From Phytophthora sp. 'mugwort' (Eukaryota; Oomycota; Peronosporomycetes; Peronosporales; Peronosporaceae): 64,000 nt of DNA. Below, in pieces: positions 1-10,500 of the stretch. The notes below the pieces were generated by a model. The model saw only the letters and a list, made by a program, of their open reading frames with translations. It was not told the origin of the DNA and did not search any database. The stretch's first letter is position 1. Each line of letters begins with the position of its first letter. Location of the stretch: assembly GCA_033558025.1 (NCBI GenBank), contig JAUCEF010000016.1, positions 1,240,001-1,304,000 of the forward strand, written 5' to 3'. The position numbers and the translations under genes are program-made.

Positions 1-126
1 CCTAGAACTGTGTGACCCCTCGAGGTATCATTTCTATGGAAGCGTAGACAATTTCAATGTTATTTTTGAATAATGGGATAGTGTACCCCATAGTAGGATA
101 ACGACCAAGTTTCTCCTTTCCGTTTA

Positions 127-193
127 GGATACAAGTTTACAGCTAAAGTTTTCTATTTAAAAGACAGAAAACTTTAACTGTAAGCTTGTATCC
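127..193. repeat. Inverted repeat, 28-bp arms
   Basis: Arms 127-154 and 166-193 are reverse complements with two mismatches (the left arm begins GGATACAAGTTTACAG) and enclose an 11-bp AT-rich loop. It could be a foldback MITE remnant or a structured transcript end. No transposase or target duplication is visible. Confidence 0.75.
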
Positions 194-424
194 GATGTCG
201 ATATTCACCCCCCGGTACCTTAAAATATAAGAAAACCTATCAGCAATTGTCAAGTTTCGGGCTTGGTGCGCTGCGTACCTAAAAGCGATTTAAAACCGTA
301 CTAAAAGAACCTAAAAATTCTGGGAAACTTAATTATTTTAGGTCCGTTTTAGGACAAAATACGGTGTATGGATATATATTTTAGTAGAAATCGGAATATA
401 TAAATTTAGGGGGACATTGCTAAA

Positions 425-632
425 TGGTCCAGCGGCTCTTCGCTTGGCTAGGCGTCCCTTCGGCGCCCCCGCGATTCGCTTCGCTCGCGATAATAAGATT
501 GTACTTTCGGGTAAGTGCAATGCACGGCTCGCTGAGGAGATCGGCGCTGGGCCCGCCTCCGCAAATACCGCGCGGCCCTGCTTCGCGGGCACCGCGCACG
601 GGTTTACTTTGGCTACGCGCGCTCGCCTTAGT
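425..632. repeat. GC-rich hairpin cluster with TTCG-type loops
   Basis: A GC-rich island in AT-rich DNA contains consecutive short stems closed by TTCG or TTCGC loops. Examples are the stem around GGCGTCCCTTCGGCGCCC, the one around GCGATTCGCTTCGCTCGCG near 470-492, and GCGCGGCCC...GGGCACCGCGC near 570-600. The layout resembles mitochondrial GC clusters or double-hairpin elements. It is not a recognisable tRNA. Confidence 0.5.
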
Positions 633-867
633 TGGCAACCGTGCTTTTATATATATAGGTCCGTTTAGGCTAAAGTTGGACTCTTTTTTGGTCCGTTTTA
701 GAACTAATCGGTACTTAATTTACGTCTGTTTTTAGGTAATTTATGGACTTTTTTTGAGGTCTTTTAGGCTCGTTTAGATCGATTTTAGGCCTGCAGCAAA
801 ATCTCTCAAATTTCGCGTTTCTTTCAATTCAGCCGTGGCATCATCATTTTGCAACAAGATACTTGCG

Positions 868-2199
868 ATGGTGTTCGCTGCGACGGCTTCTGCCGGGCGC
901 CCTGCAGACTATGAGGACGATACCTACTACGTATCTGTTGCGCCGTCATCTTCGCTGTCCCCTCGTGGATTTTGGACACTGTTGGGCGTCGTGGTGCTCA
1001 TTTTACTCGCGTTCTCTTTCGTGCTGGCCAATGTCGTGGCCTGGTGCCTGCAATTACGTCGCGAGCGCCGCATCCAGCGTAAAACGGAAGAGCTGGCCGC
1101 TAAATCAACGGAGGTGAGGGTTCCGTCCGTTCCCGTGACCATCTTAACGGGCTTTTTAGGCGCCGGGAAAACTACTTTACTTAACCGGATCCTGCTCACG
1201 GAGGACCAGCTTCCCTACAAGGTCATGGTGCTGGAGAATGAGCTGGGTGCTGTGAGCATCGACCACACACTGCTGCAGGCCGGTGGCAAGGAGAAGGATG
1301 GAATCTACGTGCTTCAGAACGGCTGCATGTGCTGCACGGCTCGAGGCGGCAAAGGGAAGGGCGGAGACGAGCTCGAACGGATTCTGGACTACCTGTTGCA
1401 GCTGGTGCAGGAGCAGAGCTTCGACTATCTTGTAGTGGAGACGACGGGTCTGGCGGACCCGGGCCCGATCATTGAAACCTTTTTGCGACTGCGAGCGTCG
1501 AGATTTCGCCTTGACGCAATTGTCACAATGGTGGATGCGAAGGCAACGCAGAGATACTGGAAGGAGGAGAAGGGAGGCTATGAGTTCCCAGTTGAACTGC
1601 AGCGACAAGCGTTGTATGCGGATATTGTGGTGATGAACAAGGTCGATGTGGCCACCAAGGACGAGTGCAAGAGATTGGAAAGGGCGCTAACGAAGATTAA
1701 CGAAGAAGCCACAGTGTGTAGCAGCGTGAACGCTGATGTCGACTTGGACAAGATCTTGAATGTGAAGACGTTCGACGCGGTGCGCTTCAATGCGCAGAAT
1801 GATACTGTTAATGGCGGTAAGGGAAGTGTGAAGGCGCGTGGGCGGCATACAGGAGGAATCAGCACGATGCACTTCGAGGTCGAGCGCGACGTGGACATCG
1901 CCGCGTTTGGAGAGTGGCTGTCCGAGGTGGTCACACAGTATGTGAAGGGAGCCGATGTGTTGCGTGTGAAGGGTGTCCTCTCGGTGACTGGAGACGCTGA
2001 GGATCGTAGATGCGTAGTGCAGGGAGTGCTTGACACGTACACGATCGCGCCTGGGATGCCTTGGGAAACTGGAGAGCAGCGCGTCTCGCGGCTTGTACTC
2101 ATCGGCCAGGGGTTCGACCGTGCTGAGCTTGAGCGCGGATTCCAGAACTGTTTAATGGACGACAGCAACGCTGATAGCGAGCCGAAGAAAGAGCGATGA
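868..2199 (+). CDS. Membrane-anchored CobW/COG0523-family GTPase (metallochaperone type)
   Basis: An intronless 443-aa protein. The start is the ATG at 868; the frame is open upstream but holds no earlier ATG. A hydrophobic segment at about residues 35-60, followed by Arg-rich residues, suggests a single N-terminal membrane anchor. The CobW domain follows: Walker A GFLGAGKTT (about 95-103), the metal-binding GCMCC motif (about 152-156), an acidic switch region (VVETTGLADPGP), NKVD near residue 253, and a CobW C-terminal domain with a His/Asp-rich stretch. COG0523 proteins are GTP-dependent metal chaperones or insertases, usually for zinc or cobalt. The family is certain from the motifs; metal and client are unknown. 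The anchor is unusual because most family members are soluble. Confidence 0.9.
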   Translation: MVFAATASAGRPADYEDDTYYVSVAPSSSLSPRGFWTLLGVVVLILLAFSFVLANVVAWCLQLRRERRIQRKTEELAAKSTEVRVPSVPVTILTGFLGAGKTTLLNRILLTEDQLPYKVMVLENELGAVSIDHTLLQAGGKEKDGIYVLQNGCMCCTARGGKGKGGDELERILDYLLQLVQEQSFDYLVVETTGLADPGPIIETFLRLRASRFRLDAIVTMVDAKATQRYWKEEKGGYEFPVELQRQALYADIVVMNKVDVATKDECKRLERALTKINEEATVCSSVNADVDLDKILNVKTFDAVRFNAQNDTVNGGKGSVKARGRHTGGISTMHFEVERDVDIAAFGEWLSEVVTQYVKGADVLRVKGVLSVTGDAEDRRCVVQGVLDTYTIAPGMPWETGEQRVSRLVLIGQGFDRAELERGFQNCLMDDSNADSEPKKER

Positions 2200-2483
2200 A
2201 TCGGTTGGCCCAATTTTGATCATGAGAACTACAGTATGTAGCGATAAGTGAGCGTATCTGTTATTGACGGAAGGTATGCCAGCTCGAATTATGCCAGTTC
2301 GAAAAGATAAGTGAAAACGTGGATTTGATTTGCTGACGTACCTTGCATCTGTAGCCATGTTACAATCACCTAATAAGGTATCATAAAGGTAAGAGAAGTA
2401 CTGTTGCTTAAACAACACTGTACGACGAGAAACTCAACAGTATATGAGATGTGATACGATCGATCTTCATCAGTTTTTCCTTC

Positions 2484-3146
2484 TTATGCGTCCAGGGCAA
2501 ACTGCTTGATAAAACCCTTGAGCGCCTCGTGGATCTCGTCGTTGAACGGCTGCGTCTTCATGCGAGCAATTCAGGCCATAACATTAGGGTAGTTGGAGAA
2601 ATCGTAGCCCATGAGCTCGAGTTGGTCGATCTCACAGTAAGCCGTGTAATCAGCGATAGTGGGGAAATCCGTGTGTGCGATGAAGTCATTGACCAGAAAA
2701 GTCTCGAGCAGGGCGAACTCCGTCTCGATGAGCGCGTCCTTGCCCTCAAGTGCGGCCAAGTCCTTGGGTGTGGCGGCGTTGAGCTTCTTGGAGATCTCCG
2801 GACGGACAACGTTCAAGGTAAAGAGGCGAGTATTCGTGTGGTGCGAGTGCAGGAACTCGTTGATCTTGGGCACCTGAGGTCCTTGGGATATAGATCCTTG
2901 GGACCGGTCCAGTCGTACTTGTCTCCAAGGTACTGCAGGATGGCCATTCCCTCAGTCAGCACGAAGTCGTCGTCTTTGATGGCGGACACGAGACGGTTGG
3001 GGTTAATGGCCTTGAATTCGTCCCATTAAAGAACTCGCTGCCCGAGTTGACGGGCACAAGCTCGTGGTCGACGCCTTGACCTTGAGCATCCAGGCCACAG
3101 TGCGGGACGGCTGGCTGTTGAGGTTGGCGTAGAGCTTGAGGCTCAT
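2484..3146 (-). pseudogene. Theta-like glutathione S-transferase pseudogene
   Basis: Read on the minus strand, this begins MSLKLYANLNSQPSRTV, continues through a GST N-terminal thioredoxin-like fold and ends in a helical C-terminal domain (YCEIDQLELMGYDF, then FIKQFALDA and TAA at 2484-2486). At about 221 codons it matches full family length. It is broken by frameshifts near 3075, 3027 and 2878, and by TGA at 2571-2573 where related genes have Trp (TGG). No introns are seen, unlike the two intact GSTs in this window at 20111-21119 and 38583-39528. It is therefore either a retrocopy or a decayed intronless paralogue. No protein product is expected. Confidence 0.88.
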
Positions 3147-3480
3147 GGTGCTGGGTGACTGGATGAAAGGACGCTGCTTGGGTCGGACAGGGCGGATTCG
3201 GGAATGATTCTCGCCCCAACGATCTCAACAATGTAATAATCCTTCTGCTGACGTGAGGCTCGCGTATAATTCGACCGACCAGTTCTTCCTCCTGCCTGTC
3301 TGGTTTCTAGCCTCGCATTGTGCACGACTGTGCCGACGATGATGCAGCTAGGGGTGCTTAGTAAGCAGTGCTTACAGACGAGCTCAACAGAAATAAAAAA
3401 CACGGTACCGGTACCAGACTAAGATGCTCGATGTACATGTAGTTACAAACCTACGTATAGGTATTCTCACCCTTCGGACG
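3147..3480. other. Spacer between GST pseudogene and Copia LTR
   Basis: I see no gene here. A GGTACCGGTACC direct/palindromic repeat lies near 3402-3413. Confidence 0.5.
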
Positions 3481-3776
3481 TGTTGAAATTTACAGGATGC
3501 ACCGTTTGTTGCAATTGTAGAAGCGTTGACTTTTGTCCCAGGCAAGTTTTATGCCGTTAAGGCTTTTTGTCCTGCAGAGGGTTTTGTCAAGCAGCCAAGT
3601 ACCAGTTAGGCAGGAGGCGAGTTGAGAGAGAGGGGAGACACTACGGAGAAAAGCTATTCACAAGCAGGTTCAGTCTCCAAAATACACCATACGGCTCACA
3701 TCCCCTCTTTGTGCTCTCGTTCAGCTTGTGTGATAAGAGCTACCACTCTGCAGCGCTTGTCAGTAACATCGCAAGT
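3481..3776 (+). repeat. Copia 5' LTR
   Basis: It starts TGTTGAAATTTACAGG and matches 11373-11669 over its full length with scattered substitutions and single-base indels, ending ACATCGCAAGT. A primer-binding-like stretch TGGTTATGAGCCC begins at 3776, as expected for a Copia element primed by a Met-type tRNA. Confidence 0.88.
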
Positions 3777-4389
3777 GGTTATGAGCCCAAACCCACGCTG
3801 GTAGCTCACCATTCAAGTCAAAGAACATGAGTACGACTGCGGGGACCAAGACTGATTCGAAAGAGGACAAGAAGAGAGCTCACCCACCATTTGACGGAGA
3901 AGACTTCGAGGTGTGGCTGGAGCGTATCATGTTGAAGTTGTAACGGAAGACTTGTGGAGATATTGCGAGAGAGAGTTTGACGACCCGATCAGTCTAAGCA
4001 GGCACATGCTCATGTCAAGTACACAAAAAAGTTAGACGGACGAAGAAGTACATATATGATGGCATGAAGGACAAGATCATGAAGACAGTCATATATGAGC
4101 CGACACCTTTTCGAGTGATGGAAAGATTGAAGAAACGTTTTGTGGGAAAGACGTACTTCAAGTACTCAGAGGATAATGACAAAGCTAAGACGACTACGAT
4201 ATGATCACAAAATATTATAAACACAACCAAATCCCTGATCAACACAATAAAATCCAGCGCTGCACGATGACAAAGACGTGTCCAGGCTGGGCTCCAGCTG
4301 CGCGGCACTGCGACAAACTAATTTTACCCTACCATCGCGTTTCGATCCCGCACCCGGCTGCCAGGCCGGCACGCTCTCATTCAAGATTC

Positions 4390-4574
4390 GGCGTCGTCGG
4401 TGACAGTGCGTGGCCGGCGTTGGCCCCTGGCCCAGACCGTGCAGCGCGTCGTCGGTGGGCAGCAGCGCGTGGACGCCCGGCCCGGATCGTGGAGCGCGTC
4501 GTCGGTGGACAGCAGTGCGTGGACGCCCGGCCCTAATCGTGGAGCGCGTTGTCGGTGGACAGCAGCGCGTGGTT
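4390..4574 (+). repeat. 50-bp tandem repeat, about 3.5 copies
   Basis: Units starting at 4439, 4489 and 4539 have an exact 50-bp period (each begins GTGSAGCGCGTYGTCGGTGG). A more diverged partial copy precedes them at about 4390-4438. They lie inside the MULE near its left terminal repeat, where subterminal repeats are common in Mutator-like elements. Confidence 0.85.
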
Positions 4575-4738
4575 TAGTAGCTAAGGTGAGTGAGTCTTGG
4601 TACTGCCATTTTACTAGTACCGAGCTGACATTGTGTGTGATGTATGTGCATTAGTTTGTGTAGTTCGTAATGATCAAATCAAGTAAAGCGCTGGCTATAC
4701 ACACACATTGGGATTAGCTACGAATGGAGGCGTTTGGC

Positions 4739-6338
4739 TCAGAGGCGCTGAAGCGCGTGGCCTATGCTGTGCGGTCTTCCAACATTTGGACGGCGCTTCC
4801 GATTGACAAGGATTTCTTCGCCTGACTCGATCACCACGCTTCGACACTGCTGCGCGAACAAAGAAGCTGGCAGCAATGCCCCATTTTCATGTGATAACGG
4901 CACGGGCAGAACGCAGCACGAAGATCGACAGGCCAACCAGTACGCGGCTGCCCTTCAACCTCCATTCGAGCGTAGTGGACGCCGAACTCCGCTGATATTG
5001 CCGTGTCTTCGCGTATTCGATTCAGCTCAGGGATGAAAGTCCGCAAGGGGGAGGCAGCGCGGGCGTACACGAGATCGGGGTCAGCACCTAGGAGGAAGTC
5101 GACACTGGAGCGCGTGATCACATGCTTCTGGAGCAGGCCTCGCCTGCGCAGACCTCGCGTTCACGTTTGGAAGTCGTCGGGCAGGTAGGCTGAAGCATGA
5201 AGCGTGGTTGCGCCATTGAACGATGGCTAGAGCACGCAAGAAGCTGCTTGATGAGCAGCCCTATTTTCAGTTGGTGGTGATGCGTATAGTCGCGCTTGAG
5301 GGTCCAGCTGAATTGCTCGACCGGGTTATTCGTAGTAGCGAAGCCGGACGGTGTGTGACACTGCCACTTGTTGAACTTCCCTTGAAGCCATTGCGCCTTC
5401 ATGTACCGAGTGAAGGGACCCAGATCAGCATGTTGGCCCCATGCGAGAAGCATGCCATCCTTCCTTTCAACGAACTCTGCATCGCTTAGCGAGAAATGCA
5501 TGTCGTACACACTTCTGAAGACTAGTGCGCACGGCTCAGCGTTAGCCCATGTGTTCTTGCACGTAGCTTAGCTAATACCTGATAGAAACACATTAAGTAG
5601 GTCAGGTTACAGTCGGAGAATACACTGTGAAAAGCGTTGCACTTTGCTTGGTCCGCATCACCCAGCAAATACTTCGCCCGCATCTCCAAACCGTTGACCC
5701 GCCCATATATGCGTCAGAGCGCAACAAGTGCAGCCGCGTACTGAATTTCCTGAAGCTGCGACGTAACGAACAGAGCTACCAGATGGAAGTTCCTGGAGGC
5801 ATCTGTAATGCCACAAACGAACATCGGGTACCCGACGCTGTTCAGCTTGAACGCTGCGTCCAAGGGCAGCACGAATGTACCCAACTCGCGTGCGGCATTT
5901 TTGCAGCAGCGCCTTAGTGGACATGCCCACGAGGAACGGTCGGGCATCCCCGCCGTTCCCCACCTTTGGGCAACCGGACCCGTCGTAGTCGTTGGTGAAC
6001 GTGAAGGCGTCATGGACGCCTTTACGTCCACTAAATGCCGCACCGCAGATCGCCCCGTCGATCTCCTTGCGCTTGTCGTTGCCACCAAGCCGCGTCCGTC
6101 TATAGTGGTTTACAATAGTTTGCACAGTGCGTAGGCTAGGCAGCATAGGAGGCCGGAGGTCGAACTTGCGCCCTAAGGCGTGGCGAATGCGCAGTGGCAT
6201 CAGATTCTCTCGGGCGAGCTCCTTGATGAATCCTCGCTGCAACGGGGTGATGCGCGGTTTCGGTGGCGTTCGCGCCCGCGAGAGGTGTTCACCCTGTTCG
6301 TACATCTCAGCGTTGCCCGTCTCCTGGCAGACCAGCAC
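4739..6338 (-). pseudogene. MULE-like transposase pseudogene
   Basis: Minus-strand fragments in shifting frames read, in order: an N-terminal region with LPSLRTVQTIVNHYRRTRLG (5658-6338); a DDE-region fragment with DAAFKLNSVGYPMFVCGITD (5714-6088); TTNNPVEQF (5118-5510); and a C-terminal Cys/His cluster FCPCRYHMKMGHCCQLL (4831-5121) resembling a SWIM finger with Gln where the final His is expected. At least three frameshifts plus stops make it inactive. The C-terminal order fits Mutator-like transposases. DDE residues were not all traced. Confidence 0.72.
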
Positions 6339-6611
6339 TTAGAGCTTCCATGGGCATGACACGTACGGTACTGTGCTCTTGCAGTGTTGCACGCATAACG
6401 CAGTACCTTGTAGCGCATTGAGTGCGGGACACTGATGCTGCACGACGTGCAAGATATCAGCTGGCTCTTGATGGTCTTGTATTCCTTCATTCCTTGTAGG
6501 AGCAGCGCTGAATCTTCAGCTGAACGGTGCTACACAGCAGGTTCCCGGGGCTTATTCTGGGAGGACTGGGCGTCATGGGAGTAAAGCGGTCGAGGCGGGG
6601 GTTCTTGACGA

Positions 6612-6627
6612 GGGGGGGGGGGGGGGG
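6612..6627. repeat. Poly-G run (16 nt)
   Basis: Sixteen consecutive G residues inside the MULE, 3' of the transposase remnant on the plus strand. The length may be unstable or an assembly artefact. Confidence 0.9.
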
Positions 6628-7559
6628 CTTTTTAAAGTGTGATGCGTCCAAAGCAGTAAACGCTTGAGCAAACTCTACCAGTCAATCTGTTCTCCAGTTT
6701 CGGCATCACATGATATGATTGGATAAAAAACTAGTTTTTGAGAAAAAGGATTGAATGGAAAAGCTCGGTTGTATTGGAGGAAAATTATTGTGTGGTTGCT
6801 CAGATATTCTTGTGGTCACCAGTCATTGCGTTGTGTTTGCCGCACTTTCGATGTGCGGAAATACGCGGTCTTGTGTTTGTCAGTGGTTGTGGTGTTTTTC
6901 AGGGATTTGTTGTGGTTTTGATATCTTGTTCTATATAGATCCTCGTACAAATCTCTCTGAGCACCTGGGTGAGGTTCGACGTTTGATGGATCGCATTGCC
7001 TTGCTTGGCAAACCGCTGGACGAATATGAAAAGCCGGCACTGCTGATTGGCTCGCTACAAAAGAATACGACAACGTAGTGGAGACCTTTTTGGCTAGCAA
7101 TAAATATACCACACCAACGACCAACCCAATTACGAACAGCTGGAGCAAGCACTGGAGTCAGCTTACGACCGCCGCCCCGGAAGCTAGAAGATGGAAAGGA
7201 CAGTGAAGAGAAGTCCCTGCTGAGTGTGGCTGGGCGATGTCGTGGACGAGGATGTGGTGGACGTGGTCGAGGCCAAGGTCGTAGTGGTCGTCGCAATGGT
7301 CGAGGTCGTGGAGGTGGACGCGGCCGTGGACGAGGTGGACCACGTTGTTATCACTGTGAAGAGCAAGGACATCAAGTTCGTGATTGCCCTCATTTAGGCA
7401 AGCGACCGACGACACGAGATGAGCAAAGTTCGAAACAAGCACGGAAGCGCAATAAGGAAGAGAAAGGTAGTGGTTCCCGTACGAAACAACAATATGGTGA
7501 TAACGGTGAAGACAACGCCTACGTTGTGTCGAGTTTGCTCGTGAACTCAACCAAGAATG

Positions 7560-10500
7560 CTGAACTTGCTCGAGGACGATGGTATTTGGACTCTGGCGCA
7601 CGAGTCATCTCACGAATCAACTTTTGGGTTTTGTATCATTTACACCTTTCAGTGCATTGGTTCGTGTTGGTGGTGATAACTGGTTGACAGTGGCTGGTGT
7701 TGGTACAATCCAGAAGGAGATCAATACATCATGTGGTCGACGTTCCTGACGTTGCATGGTGTCAGAAATGTACCTGAATTGCAATGTAGTTTGTTTTCGG
7801 TGAGGAGACAGACCAAGCAGGCACTATCATCAGATGTCGCGTGCAAGTTCACTTTGACGATGAAGAGTATGCAAAAGTGAAGATACAACCCTGGTACTAC
7901 GATCGCACGTGTACGAAACAAACTTCTATCGTTTTGAACTGGAAAGTCCTACAGTCACCGTGATGATAGTTAATTCAAGTGATGATCAAAGTATACAGCT
8001 GCGGCACTCCCGACTAGGTCATCCGGGCAGACATACGTTTAACGCTCTGTTTCGGCATGCCGAGTGGCCATTATCTAGTGTGGATTTGCGTGTTGGAGAA
8101 CATTTCAATTGTAAGGCCTGCGTAAAGGCAAGATGACAAGAAAAAGTTTTCGATCAACTAGAAGCACACCGACACGTGAGTGGTTGGTTGGTGAACTTGT
8201 CCATCTTGATGTCGGGGGTCCATACGGAGTAGCATCTTAATCAGGAAGCAATACTTCGCCATTTTCGTGAAAAACACAAGTCGTTTTGTGACACTGTTCC
8301 TTATGGAGAAACGGAGTGAGATCTACGAAAAGTTCGAGTTGTACTATGAACGAGTGAAAACTCAATTGAAAATTCGCATGAAGGAGCTTCGAAATGACAA
8401 TGATCTGGAGCTAACTGCACTCGGAAATAAGTGTAAGATGAAGTATGGCATGGATTGCTCACTCAGTATCAAACACACGCCTGAGCAAAATGGGCGTTGC
8501 GGAACGAAAGATACGTATTGTGACTGAGCGGATGCGGTGCATGCTATCCCAATTCAACATGCCGCAGCATATTGTGTGAACATTGTGCCGAACTCAACTC
8601 GAGGCATGGAGATCCCCCATGCCGTGTGGTTTCGAGAAATGCCGCTCTACTCGAGCCTTCAGACGTTTGGCTGTTGTTGGCATATGTTGACAAAGTTGAG
8701 CGCAAAAAGATGGAACTGAAGGCTCGCGAAGCCGTTTTGTTAGTTATTCGCGCGAAAAGCGTGGCTATCGCTTATTGGAGAGCAGTAGTAACAAGATATT
8801 TTATAGCCATACCGCAGTCTTTTATGAAGACAAGTCAGGTCGGGTGTTCACCGAACAAGATACTAACACACAAACGACGTCGCAATATCTTGACATTAGT
8901 GATGATATCTTGGACACCATCCCAGCTATGCTGGAAGCTGTTAAACAAAGGGAAGATAATGAGCAGAGCACTGAGCGTGACTCTGAGGAGAGAGATTGCA
9001 GAACTGGTGGGACAAAATGTGCAGAGATGCCTGGAACTGATGGGGATGAACTCGGTGATGAGCGAGACAATCGCTCTGACACATGATGTGACAAGCGGAG
9101 CCGTGGCATAAATGATCAGACTAGCGAGTCTCCGCCGAAGAGATGTCGACGTCCTGAGTCGAGCTCTGCACTAGTAGAAGGAGAGACAACGCCACCTCGT
9201 ACGGAAACTGCATGAGGTGCAGACCGTCGTAGGCAATCGAGACGCAGTGGGCGGTGTTCAGCACCGACTGTATCGACAAGCAGTGGGCGGTGCATGGCAC
9301 CGACTGCAGATGATAACGTGAGCTTAGACAGAGATGGAAATGGAGAGTCATTACCTACTGTGTGGTAGTCTACTCCGAATGGTATGCCTTGTGAGATAAC
9401 GACCACAAGAACGGAGATGCCTGATCCTCAAGTTGTCTCGCATGCAGAGCGCCTAACAGCCTCTGAACCGCGAGTTGCTAGGGGTGATAGAGTTTTGGAA
9501 GGAAGAAGCACGAAGGTCTGCCCATTAACACGGAGCGGACGTGCGTCCGAAGCACCTCGGTGGTTGGGTGACTACATCCATCTATTGCAAAGATTAAACA
9601 GACGATACCTCCATTGAAGGGAAGACAGTGTGTTCGGCGCCATTAAATTGACCAAAGCTATTGAAGAGCTACAGCACGCAATGGAAAAGGATAAAGCATT
9701 ATTCTGGTGGCAGGACTATTGCTCCATAACGTCAAGCGTCATTACTGAACCCGAAAGTCTGGATGAAGCTATGAAGACGAGCATGCTCTACAGTGGCGTG
9801 AAGCAACGAACCTAGAGTTTAAATGCGTGTGCAGAATGGTAGATGGGTACTTGTTCGCAGGAAGAAGGGCATGAAAGTGTTGAAGAATCGGTGGATATTT
9901 CGCGTGAAGTACCTTGCAAATGGAGACATCGAGCGGTTTAAGGCCCGTTTGGTGATCAAGGGCTTTATGCAGATATATGGCATTGATTATCTAGAAGTTT
10001 TCTCGCCCGTGGTTCGATTAGAAACACTGCGCATATTATTGACGTTGGCAGCTGTGTGGGACTATGAGAGTGACCAAATGGACGTCACAACCGCAGTTTT
10101 GAACGGTGATATTGATGTAGAAGTCTACATGGAGCAACCAGAGGGCTATGCTGAAGGAGGAAAAGAAGATTGGGTTTGTTACCTAAGAAAAAAGCTGTAC
10201 GGCTTAAAGCAAGCACCTCGCGTATGGTTTCGAATATTGAAGTCTCACTTGGAAAGCAAAGGCTTTACGCTGTTAAACTGTGAGGATTGTATTGCAGTAA
10301 AAATCATAGAGCGTCAGCTGATTTTGTTGAAGATTTTTGCGTGGCCGATTTGATCCTATTTGCTCCAACCAAAGCACTCATCGTGCAGATGAAGGAGATG
10401 TTGAAGGAACGCTTCAACATGAAGGATTTAGGCAAGTTGCACTACATCCTTGGGAGATCACCCGGAATCGCAAGGAGCGGACCATATTTATTGGGCAGCA

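Larger units (their letters stand above)
1..867. other. AT-rich spacer with hairpins and a degenerate repeated motif
   Basis: No convincing gene is visible. The AT-rich background carries a near-perfect inverted repeat (127-193), a GC-rich patch full of TTCG-loop hairpins (about 425-632), and several degenerate copies of a TCCGTTTTAGG-like motif near 120, 342, 659, 692, 723 and 770. Short open frames across the GC patch run on both strands and look like composition artefacts. Confidence 0.6.
4204..6931 (-). mobile_element. MULE-type DNA transposon nested in Copia gag
   Basis: The Copia Gag frame stops at about 4203 and resumes at about 6940. Between these points sits a 2.7-kb unit whose ends form imperfect terminal inverted repeats of about 45 bp: the left end CACAAAATATTATAAACAC...AAATCCCTGA matches the reverse complement of the right end, which contains TCAGGGATTTGTTGTGG. 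A decayed minus-strand transposase lies inside. The exact target duplication is unclear. Family assignment rests on the transposase and its C-terminal SWIM-like Cys cluster. Confidence 0.75.
3827..7540 (+). pseudogene. Copia gag pseudogene, split by a MULE
   Basis: ATG at 3827 opens a Gag start with the Copia-like stretch PPFDGEDFEVWLERI, closed by a stop near 3941; further Gag sequence runs to about 4203. Gag resumes after the MULE at about 6940 with RTNLSEHLGEVRRLMDR and ALLIGSL, then a Gly/Arg-rich tract. A CCHC zinc knuckle (CYHCEEQGHQVRDC) lies at about 7348-7389. The domain order identifies nucleocapsid; the stops and the insertion rule out a functional Gag. Confidence 0.85.

Noticed and set aside
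424..735. Overlapping ORFs on both strands in the GC patch
   Set aside because: Driven by GC-rich hairpins; no conserved motif, no start context.
2451..3029. Plus-strand 192-codon frame
   Set aside because: Lies antisense to the GST pseudogene; the minus strand carries recognisable GST sequence.
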